A stretch of DNA of 10,365 nucleotides, taken from assembly GCA_027295975.1 (NCBI GenBank), contig JAPUJX010000261.1:1-10365 (forward strand), read 5' to 3'. Positions within the stretch are counted from its first letter, which is position 1; each line of letters starts with the position of its first letter. This document shows positions 1 through 5,846 of this stretch, one piece after another. The DNA comes from Gammaproteobacteria bacterium (lineage in GTDB: Bacteria > Pseudomonadota > Gammaproteobacteria > Pseudomonadales > Azotimanducaceae). The translations under genes and the position numbers were made by a program. The notes under the pieces are model-generated. The model was not told where the DNA came from and made no database searches. It saw only the letters and a program-made list of their open reading frames with translations.

Positions 1-228
1 CTTCTTTGATCTAGCGTCTGTTGCTTTGTGAATGCCTATGGCGAGGAAGTAGTCGACGACCGCGCTGAACACGAGAAGGGGAATGAACCGGTAGTTCCAG
101 CCCGCATAAAAAACCAGGCTGCTGACCAGGATCAACAACAGTCGTGGAAAGCGCTTCAGGAAAACGAAACTATAAAGGACGAAGAACGTCGCGAAGAAGA
201 GAAAAAAGATGGGGGTATTGAACAGCAT
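1..228 (-). CDS. MBOAT family O-acyltransferase (AlgI-like), N-terminal fragment
   Basis: Only the first 76 codons are present; the gene continues past the left edge. The protein starts MLFNTPIFFLFFATFFVLYS and carries hydrophobic segments at about residues 5-23, 30-41 and 48-66, with LVFYAGWNYRF and VDYFLAIGI between and after them. This pattern (MLFN or MLFS start, a FYxxW segment, then a VDY segment) is typical of the N-terminus of membrane-bound O-acyltransferases such as alginate acetylase AlgI, which move acyl groups onto exported polysaccharides or other acceptors. The catalytic histidine lies in the missing C-terminal part, so activity and substrate cannot be judged. The ATG at 226-228 is the natural family start, although no clear Shine-Dalgarno sequence precedes it. 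It is divergent from the cupin gene at 352. Confidence 0.82.
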   Translation of the reverse strand, partial: MLFNTPIFFLFFATFFVLYSFVFLKRFPRLLLILVSSLVFYAGWNYRFIPLLVFSAVVDYFLAIGIHKATDARSKK

Positions 229-242
229 TGAATTTTATTGTC

Positions 243-270
243 GTGACAGGTTGATGTTTGGTTCTATTAT
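243..270 (+). promoter_or_regulatory. Candidate sigma70 promoter for the cupin gene
   Basis: GTGACA at 243-248 (4 of 6 matches to the -35 consensus) and TATTAT at 265-270 (5 of 6 to -10) are separated by 16 bp. Transcription would begin near 277 and leave a leader of about 75 nt before the cupin ATG at 352. On the other strand CATAAT overlaps the same spot and could serve the MBOAT gene. This is a pattern match only. Confidence 0.4.
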
Positions 271-276
271 GTACTG

Positions 277-289
277 GCATGTTTCATGC
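277..289. promoter_or_regulatory. Palindrome, possible operator between divergent genes
   Basis: GCATG TTT CATGC is a perfect inverted repeat with 5-base arms and a 3-base centre. It lies at the predicted transcription start of the cupin gene, in the region shared with the divergent MBOAT gene. A regulator bound here could affect both. No regulator is identified. Confidence 0.35.
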
Positions 290-300
290 TCGCTTCAAAT

Positions 301-335
301 AGAAGTCAAACAGAAGTCATACAGAAGTTTCATAC
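301..335 (+). repeat. Short tandem repeat in the cupin leader
   Basis: Three imperfect units follow one another: AGAAGTCAAAC (301-311), AGAAGTCATAC (312-322) and AGAAGTTTCATAC (323-335), the last with two extra bases. A partial fourth unit, AGAGG, runs into the purine-rich ribosome binding region. The repeat is in the untranslated leader if the cupin starts at 352. Confidence 0.6.
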
Positions 336-351
336 AGAGGGAGGGGGACAA

Positions 352-720
352 ATGGCGAAAATGACCATCGAGCGGAATTTTTTCACGTCCAGAGAGGAAG
401 TGATGCTGGACATTGCGAATAGCGGTTTCTGGCCGACAACCTTTGTGTCGGATCATTCGCCGGAACTACCCGTGCATTATCATAACCAGGACATCATCGG
501 CTACGTGATGGAAGGGCACACCTACCTGCTCGATGAGGAAGGTAACAGACAGCCGGTCGGCCCCGGGGACAAGCTCAACATTCCCAAAGGAGCCTGGCAC
601 GCGGAAGGCGAGGTAGCCGAGAAAGTGGTTTATATCGTCACCCTGCCTGAGCCCATGTCGTTTATGGAAGCTCTCACCCCCCAGGAGCCGAGAGGCCCCT
701 GGCCGGATATGGGGGGCTGA
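352..720 (+). CDS. Single-domain cupin protein
   Basis: A 122-residue small cupin, predicted cytosolic. Motif 1 is VHYHNQDIIGYVMEG (residues 41-55), with metal-type histidines H42 and H44. Motif 2 is PGDKLNIPKGAWHAEGE (71-87), with P78, G80 and H83. The glutamate that usually completes the metal site in motif 1 is isoleucine here (I48), with D47 beside it, so the metal site may be altered. I chose the ATG at 352 because AGGGAGGGGGA lies directly upstream and because an in-frame ATG at 286 would translate the tandem-repeat leader into unrelated sequence. The gene converges on the carboxylase gene with 13 bp between the stop codons. Substrate unknown; small cupins of this type include enzymes, isomerases and simple ligand binders. 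Confidence 0.85.
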   Translation: MAKMTIERNFFTSREEVMLDIANSGFWPTTFVSDHSPELPVHYHNQDIIGYVMEGHTYLLDEEGNRQPVGPGDKLNIPKGAWHAEGEVAEKVVYIVTLPEPMSFMEALTPQEPRGPWPDMGG

Positions 721-733
721 GTCGGACGAACTC

Positions 734-3700
734 CTACCAGGTATCCACGTTTGGCCGCTTCTTGTGTTCTCGCGGTGTGGTTGGCCCCGCCGACCGCAGA
801 GCCGTGCTGATCCAGGTGCGGGAATCTGCCGGATCGATGACATCGTCCAGTTCGAAGTGCGACGCCATGTTCACCGCCTTACCGCGCCGGTACATGTCTG
901 CCACCATCTTTTCGTAGGTGTTCCTGCGCTCTTCCGGATCCTCGATGTTCTGCAATTCTTTACGGTAGCCGAGTTTCACCGCGCCTTCGAGGCCCATGCC
1001 GCCAAATTCGCCCGTGGGCCAGGTGACCGTGAACAACGGTGCGTTGAAGCTGCCACCCGCCATTGCCTGGGCCCCGAGACCGTAAGCCTTGCGGGTTACG
1101 ATGGTCATCAGCGGCACGTCTATGTTAGCGCCAACCACGAACATACGTCCTGCGTGGCGCACCACGGCGGTTTTCTCGATCTCGGGTCCGACCATGATGC
1201 CCGGACAGTCGCACAAACTCAAAATAGGAATGTCGAAGGCGTCGCAAAGCTGCATGAACCTGGCGCCTTTGTCCGCTCCGTCCGAATCGATGGCACCGGA
1301 CAGGTGTCCGGGATTGTTGGCGATCACGCCGATGGGCCTGCCTTCGACACGGATAAACGAAGTGATGATTCCAGGTCCCCACTGCTCACGGATTTCAAGA
1401 ACGGAGTCTACGTCGGCGATGCCTTCGACGACTTCACGCATGTCGTAGTAGCGCAGACGGTTCTCGGGCACGATGAAGCGCAGCTTACGTTGATCGGGTG
1501 CCTCCCACCGTTCAACCGTACCCTGAAAGTACGACAGGTACTTCTTGGTGGTGGCAACCGCTGCCTGTTCGTCCTTCACCAATATGTCCACCACGCCGTT
1601 AGGTACCTGGACGTCCATGGGTCCTATTTCTTCCGGCTTGAAGATACCAAGACCTCCACCTTCGATCATGGCGGGCCCGCCGATGCCGATGTTCGAACCT
1701 TCGGTGGCGATGATCACGTCACAACAAGCGAGGAGAACGGCGTTACCGGCAAAACAACGCCCGGTGGTAATACCAACGATGGGCACGAGGCCACTCAAGC
1801 GCGCGAAATAGGTAAACGCCCAGCAATCGAGCCCAGCCACCCCGGAACCGTCAGTGTCGCCCGGTCGTCCTCCGCCACCTTCGGCAAACAGCACGGTAGG
1901 CAGGCGATGTTGTTCCGCGATCTCGAACATTCGATCTTTCTTCGCATGGTTTTTCATGCCCTGAGTGCCGGCAAGCACCATGTAGTCGTATGACATCAGC
2001 ATGGTGCGGGCGCGATCTTCGCCAAACAGATGGCCGTTCACCTGACCAAGGCCGCAGACCATGCCATCGCCCGTGGTGTTTTTGATCAGATCCTCCATGG
2101 TCCGCCGGCGGCGTTGTCCGGCGACGACTACCGAACCGTATTCGATGAAGGTACCATCGTCGCAGAGATCCGCGATATTCTCCCGAGCGGTGCGGTGGCC
2201 GGTTTTACGTCTTTTGGCTACGGCTTCGGGGCGATTTTCATCGAATCCGGCTGCCTTGCGTTTGTAAACCTCCTCGAGATCGGGCCGCACGTAATCGAGG
2301 TCGAGTACCTCGTCTCCACCTTCGTTGGTTACCGCAATTTCGGCCTCCTCCAGATAGATCAGGATATGACCTTCGAACACGGTGTCGCCCTCGCTTGCGC
2401 CCAGACGCGTGACTATCCCGCTAACGTCCGCACCTACCACGTGCTCCATTTTCATGGCTTCCATCACCAGCACCGGCATGCCGATATAGACTTCATCGCC
2501 GGGTGCAACCTGCAGGTTGATGATGGTGCCCTGCATGGGTGCCTTGATGGCCGTTGTTCCTTCGGGCAGTTCCTCGTCGACGAGTGTTATCGCTTGTGGT
2601 GCGCTTGTTACGCTCGCTGCCCCTGACTTCCCGTGATCCAGCACGGCGAGTGGATCTCCAGGGTCGACCTTCACGCCGGCGAGTGCCGGAGCCGACTCGG
2701 GATGTTGCTGTCTGCCTATGTACAACTCACGGTGTTCGCCGTTTGAAACAAGCTGTTCAACGTGTTCCGCGACAAAACCGGTGTGGATGTTGTTGGCCGC
2801 GAACTCGCGATGAGAAAAAAGATTTCGCAACAAATCAATATTGGTTTCCACCCCTTCGATGCGAGTCTCGCAGAGTGCGCGGTAGGCTTTTCGTACCGCT
2901 TGTTCATAGTTGTTGGAGGAGGAGTGGACAATCAACTTGGCCAACAGCGAATCGAATGCCGGACTTGTCGTGTACCCCGCGTATCCACAAGTATCCGTGC
3001 GCAGGCCCGGCCCCGTGGGCATCTCGAATACGTTCAAGGTGCCGCCGTTGGGTTTGATGCTGCCGTCCGCCTTCATGGTTTCCATGTTGATGCGCGCCTG
3101 GATGGCGTATCCGCGTGGGTTCGGAATGTTGGCCTGTTCGAGTCCCAACTCGGCGAGGGTTTTGCCGGATGTTATTTCGAGTTGCGCCTGCACCAGATCG
3201 ATCCCCGTAACCGCTTCGGTAACGGTGTGTTCCACCTGCAGGCGGGCGTTCGCTTCCATGAAAGTAAAACTTTTTCCGTCCGCATCGAGGAGGAATTCCA
3301 TGGTCCCCAGGCTCCGATAGTCGACTGCTTCGCTCAAGCGGACGGCCGCCGCGGTCAGGGAGGTTCGAACATCGTCTTCCAGGCTCGGACAGGGAGCAAT
3401 TTCGACGAGTTTCTGATGACGGCGTTGAATGCTGCACTCGCGTTCCCAAAGATGGCTGACCGCACCGGTGCCGTCGCCGAGAATCTGTACTTCGATATGG
3501 CGGGCGTTCGACAGATACTCCTCGAGGTAAACCTCGGCGTTGCCAAATGCAAGTTGGGCCTCGGATACACAACGCGCAAACGCGCTTTCGACGTCTGCTG
3601 CACTGCCTACCACGCGCATGCCGCGACCGCCGCCGCCGGCAACCGCCTTGATGACCATGTTCATTCCGTCAGGCAGGGATTCGTAAAACGCCCGAGCTTC

Positions 3701-4117
3701 ATCCAGCGACACGGCACCCGCGCTGCCGGTCAACACGGGGATGTGACAGTTTTCAGCCAGAGTGCGGGCATTAACCTTGTTGCCGAATAGTGCGAGGGTT
3801 TTCGATGTGGGTCCGACAAAATTGATGGAAGCGTCTTCAAGCAGCGAGGCGAATTCGGCGTTTTCGCTCAAGAATCCGTAACCGGGGTGTAGTCCATCAC
3901 AGTCGTTCGTCTTAGCGAGTTCCACCATCTGAGCCATGTCGAGGTAGGCGTTGGCGCCCCGGCCTTCGAGCAGCACCGCGTGGTCTGTCTTGGACACATG
4001 CAGCGATCGCGTGTCTTCGGTTGAGTAAACGGCCACCGTGGCGATGCCGAGTTCGGCGGCTGCACGGGCAATGCGGATGGCGATTTCGCCTCTGTTGGCA
4101 ATGAGTAATCTATTCAC
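734..4117 (-). CDS. Single-chain multidomain acyl-CoA carboxylase (BC-BCCP-CT)
   Basis: A 1127-residue biotin-dependent carboxylase with all functions in one chain. Biotin carboxylase spans about residues 1-445, with LLIANRGEIAIR at the start, the ATP-grasp loop GGGGRG (161-166) and EANARLQVEHTVTE (288-301). A linker region follows, resembling the BT domain of such enzymes. The biotin carrier domain (about 520-592) has EAMKM with the biotinyl lysine K556. Carboxyltransferase covers about 605-1110 and contains both halves, including FAGNAV and GIGGPAMIEGGG in the N-half and PGIMVGPEIEK and RKAYGLGAQAMAGG in the C-half. Order and length match the homohexameric long-chain acyl-CoA carboxylases described from mycobacteria and some proteobacteria. 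It would carboxylate an acyl-CoA (acetyl to long-chain; the substrate cannot be read from sequence). The start is GTG; no other start codon lies between it and the in-frame upstream stop near 4158. Confidence 0.95.
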   Translation of the reverse strand: MNRLLIANRGEIAIRIARAAAELGIATVAVYSTEDTRSLHVSKTDHAVLLEGRGANAYLDMAQMVELAKTNDCDGLHPGYGFLSENAEFASLLEDASINFVGPTSKTLALFGNKVNARTLAENCHIPVLTGSAGAVSLDEARAFYESLPDGMNMVIKAVAGGGGRGMRVVGSAADVESAFARCVSEAQLAFGNAEVYLEEYLSNARHIEVQILGDGTGAVSHLWERECSIQRRHQKLVEIAPCPSLEDDVRTSLTAAAVRLSEAVDYRSLGTMEFLLDADGKSFTFMEANARLQVEHTVTEAVTGIDLVQAQLEITSGKTLAELGLEQANIPNPRGYAIQARINMETMKADGSIKPNGGTLNVFEMPTGPGLRTDTCGYAGYTTSPAFDSLLAKLIVHSSSNNYEQAVRKAYRALCETRIEGVETNIDLLRNLFSHREFAANNIHTGFVAEHVEQLVSNGEHRELYIGRQQHPESAPALAGVKVDPGDPLAVLDHGKSGAASVTSAPQAITLVDEELPEGTTAIKAPMQGTIINLQVAPGDEVYIGMPVLVMEAMKMEHVVGADVSGIVTRLGASEGDTVFEGHILIYLEEAEIAVTNEGGDEVLDLDYVRPDLEEVYKRKAAGFDENRPEAVAKRRKTGHRTARENIADLCDDGTFIEYGSVVVAGQRRRRTMEDLIKNTTGDGMVCGLGQVNGHLFGEDRARTMLMSYDYMVLAGTQGMKNHAKKDRMFEIAEQHRLPTVLFAEGGGGRPGDTDGSGVAGLDCWAFTYFARLSGLVPIVGITTGRCFAGNAVLLACCDVIIATEGSNIGIGGPAMIEGGGLGIFKPEEIGPMDVQVPNGVVDILVKDEQAAVATTKKYLSYFQGTVERWEAPDQRKLRFIVPENRLRYYDMREVVEGIADVDSVLEIREQWGPGIITSFIRVEGRPIGVIANNPGHLSGAIDSDGADKGARFMQLCDAFDIPILSLCDCPGIMVGPEIEKTAVVRHAGRMFVVGANIDVPLMTIVTRKAYGLGAQAMAGGSFNAPLFTVTWPTGEFGGMGLEGAVKLGYRKELQNIEDPEERRNTYEKMVADMYRRGKAVNMASHFELDDVIDPADSRTWISTALRSAGPTTPREHKKRPNVDTW

Positions 4118-4123
4118 GGATGG

Positions 4124-4160
4124 GCCGTGACCGCGTGACGGCGGTCTGAGCTTTCCTCAG
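4124..4160 (-). promoter_or_regulatory. Two small hairpins in the leader of the carboxylase gene
   Basis: On the minus strand CTGAG GAAAG CTCAG (4160-4146) is followed by GCCGT, a 9-base loop, and ACGGC (4142-4124). The second stem ends 6 bases before the GTG start at 4117. No Shine-Dalgarno sequence occurs at the normal distance; the only GAGGAAAG is more than 30 bases upstream, inside the first hairpin. The arrangement could control translation, but the stems are only 5 bp long. Confidence 0.3.
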
Positions 4161-4191
4161 CGGTGTAATATCGGGTCACCGATTGTCTGAT

Positions 4192-4212
4192 GTTGGACAG
4201 ATGAAGTCCAAC
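4192..4212. promoter_or_regulatory. Perfect inverted repeat upstream of the carboxylase gene, possible operator
   Basis: GTTGGAC and GTCCAAC form 7-base arms around the 7-base spacer AGATGAA. The site is 75 bp upstream of the carboxylase start and 75 bp past the end of the VOC gene. On the minus strand its TTGGAC, followed 18 bp later by GACAAT, gives a weak promoter-like pair, so a bound regulator could block it. No run of T follows, so it is not a convincing intrinsic terminator for the VOC gene. Confidence 0.4.
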
Positions 4213-4286
4213 CGACGCCAGGTGAGTCATACGCGAGAGCGAATCAGCCAATTGGGGTAAGTTCGTTAGAATCCGATGGACGTTAC

Positions 4287-4658
4287 CTAAACATGCTGAT
4301 CGATGAGGATCGGATTGCCGTCAGGATCGATGACCATGATGTCCCCCGGGCCGCTTTCGGACTCAGCCACTTTTTTCTCCAGGGTGATTCCCTTGTAGAT
4401 CAACTCACGTTGGATTTCCCGAACGTCGGCAAACGAACTCAGCGTTTCGCCTTCCGGGGACCATCCCGGATTGAAGGTCAACAGGTTTCGATCGAACATG
4501 CCGTGAAACAGTCCTATGGTTGCGCCGCCATTTCGCATGATCAGCCAACCCTGGCTCGCGTCACCTCCGATGGAGGCGAATCCCAGGTTCTCGTAGAAGG
4601 TTTTTGAATCAGCCAGATTGGAGACGTTCAAACTTACTGAAAAGGTTCCTAGTTCCAT
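4287..4658 (-). CDS. VOC family protein (glyoxalase/bleomycin-resistance fold)
   Basis: A 123-residue protein with one vicinal-oxygen-chelate domain. It opens with a strand and helix typical of the family (FSVSLNVSNLADSKTFYENLGF, residues 6-27, split by the first beta-alpha turn) and ends with VIDPDGNPILIDQ (109-121), where these proteins usually carry a metal ligand. F51 and H52 fall in the middle strand. Such half-size proteins normally dimerise and act in the cytoplasm as lyases, dioxygenases or ligand binders; the reaction here is unknown. The ATG at 4658 has a good ribosome binding site, AGAGGAAAT. The gene starts 15 bp after the stop of the DUF4199 gene, so the two are almost certainly cotranscribed, with the luxR-type gene upstream. 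Confidence 0.85.
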   Translation of the reverse strand: MELGTFSVSLNVSNLADSKTFYENLGFASIGGDASQGWLIMRNGGATIGLFHGMFDRNLLTFNPGWSPEGETLSSFADVREIQRELIYKGITLEKKVAESESGPGDIMVIDPDGNPILIDQHV

Positions 4659-4673
4659 TGTATTTCCTCTGGA

Positions 4674-5183
4674 TTATTGTCCGGCTGTCTTGTGATTTCG
4701 CAAGACGGCGGCGCTGATCAGTGAAATGAGTAATCCTGCCGGAAAAACTTCAATTAACGTCATCGGCAGCCTGAACAAAGGGTTGGCGTATTGAACTCTG
4801 ATTTGTTCTGTTTCCAGCATCACCTCGGCCATGTCCGCTTCGCTTGCCCCGCTCAGCTTCCCGGCCTCGACGATGGCGTCGATATAAGACTCGATGAACC
4901 CGTAATCGGTGATGGCCAGATACACTTCCCATACGGCTACGTAAACGATGGACGCTATTGCGGAGATACCGAGCCCCAGGGAAAGGGCGGTTGTGAAGGA
5001 AATAACGCCTCCCAGCGTCTGGTCGCGATACTGCCTGGTTGATACGTATATGGTGCTGAAGGCGATAAACATCACCAGGAATCCGAGCCATGCCTGGCCC
5101 CGGCCAAACTCCAGATTCAACGTATTGGTCACGATGATGACCAGACCGGCGACGGTGCCGTAGATCAGTATGATTCGTTTCAT
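4674..5183 (-). CDS. DUF4199 family inner-membrane protein
   Basis: A 169-residue membrane protein with four predicted helices at about residues 4-21, 31-48, 58-86 and 140-161. Between helices 3 and 4 lies a polar, acidic stretch (about 96-130, including SGASEADMAEVMLETEQ) that should face one side of the membrane as a small domain. Length, helix arrangement and the ATG AAA CGA start with IYG fit the DUF4199 family, whose function is not established. GGAAG seven bases before the ATG can act as ribosome binding site. The gene lies 105 bp after the luxR-type gene and 15 bp before the VOC gene on the same strand. A role in sensing or signalling together with the membrane LuxR protein is an inference from this context. 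Confidence 0.8.
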   Translation of the reverse strand: MKRIILIYGTVAGLVIIVTNTLNLEFGRGQAWLGFLVMFIAFSTIYVSTRQYRDQTLGGVISFTTALSLGLGISAIASIVYVAVWEVYLAITDYGFIESYIDAIVEAGKLSGASEADMAEVMLETEQIRVQYANPLFRLPMTLIEVFPAGLLISLISAAVLRNHKTAGQ

Positions 5184-5288
5184 TCAGGGGCTTCCGGAGG
5201 ACAAGACGAAGCCACACGGTACCTCACCGGACATCCGGGTCATCCACCAAAAGATTGATTTTGCAAAAATTCCGCCTTTTGATCGATG

Positions 5289-5703
5289 TTATCGAATAAT
5301 TTCCAGGGACTTCGCTTTCTGCACGGCCTGGGTTCGGCGGGATACGTCGAGCTTCTGGTACAAGTGCAGCAAATGGGTCTTGATCGTGCTCGTCGAGACA
5401 AACAACCGTTTCGCGAGTTCGGTGTTGCTGTCACCTTCAGCCAACAACTCGAGCACCTGAACTTCCCGCGCCGTCAGCCCCAGGGTATCGATGACGCGTT
5501 CGTTTTTCTCGAATACCGGATTTTGCCGGGGCTTGCTCAAACGGGTTCCGACCCAGATTCCCAGACCGGTGAATGCCAGAGCGAGAATAACGATGTAGAT
5601 CTCCGTTGAAAAAAAGACGCAGCGCGTATTGGTACTCGAGCCATTGCAACCCGAACGCGCCGCCGACCAGCGCCAGGCCGTAAATTACCGTCATTTTTCT
5701 CAT
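5289..5703 (-). pseudogene. Membrane-anchored LuxR-type transcriptional regulator, interrupted by a one-base frameshift
   Basis: Reading from the ATG at 5703 gives MRKMTVIYGLALVGGAFGLQ, then WLEYQYALRLF, then leaves frame at seven T (minus strand of 5609-5615). With six T the reading continues as STEIYIVILALAFTGLGIWV and joins the downstream frame, giving 137 residues. That product has helix 1 at about 5-20, a short outside loop, helix 2 at about 36-52, and a LuxR-type helix-turn-helix at about 75-134 (LTAREVQVLELLAEG, then VSTSTIKTHLLHLYQKL). It would be a one-component regulator with its DNA-binding domain held on the cytoplasmic face. As written, the first frame ends out of register, and only a TTG at 5540 could start the HTH part alone. 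The extra base may be a sequencing error, a true mutation, or corrected by slippage. First gene of the set with DUF4199 and VOC. Confidence 0.8.
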
Positions 5704-5732
5704 GCGCAATCCGGCACGATGAGTGAATAAGG

Positions 5733-5751
5733 ACATTGTTGTTACATTGTA
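5733..5751 (-). promoter_or_regulatory. Candidate -10 box and direct repeat upstream of the luxR-type gene
   Basis: TACAAT on the minus strand (5751-5746) matches the -10 consensus in 5 of 6 bases and would place the transcript start about 36 bases before the ATG at 5703. No convincing -35 box is seen. On the plus strand ACATTGT occurs twice, at 5733-5739 and 5744-5750, exactly 11 bp apart, overlapping this box. Confidence 0.3.
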
Positions 5752-5846
5752 CTTCGTCACCATGCACTTCTCCGTGGTTGTCCCGGCAGTGTCCTTTATT
5801 GTATCGGCAAATCACCGTATGGTTGAGGCAGGGCTTGGAGAGGCTC

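Noticed and set aside
28..231. A 67-codon plus-strand open frame at the left edge, rich in charged residues
   Set aside because: It is the reverse of the MBOAT N-terminus, whose hydrophobic pattern is much more convincing.
764..1993. A 409-codon open frame on the plus strand inside the carboxylase gene
   Set aside because: It is fully antisense to a clear carboxyltransferase domain, has no recognisable domain, and such long shadow frames are common opposite high-GC genes.
2762..3790. A 342-codon plus-strand open frame opposite the biotin carboxylase domain
   Set aside because: Antisense to a well-conserved domain, no ribosome binding site or family resemblance.
4192..4212. The inverted repeat as an intrinsic terminator for the VOC gene
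   Set aside because: No T run follows on the minus strand and the spacer is 7 bases; an operator or no function is more likely.
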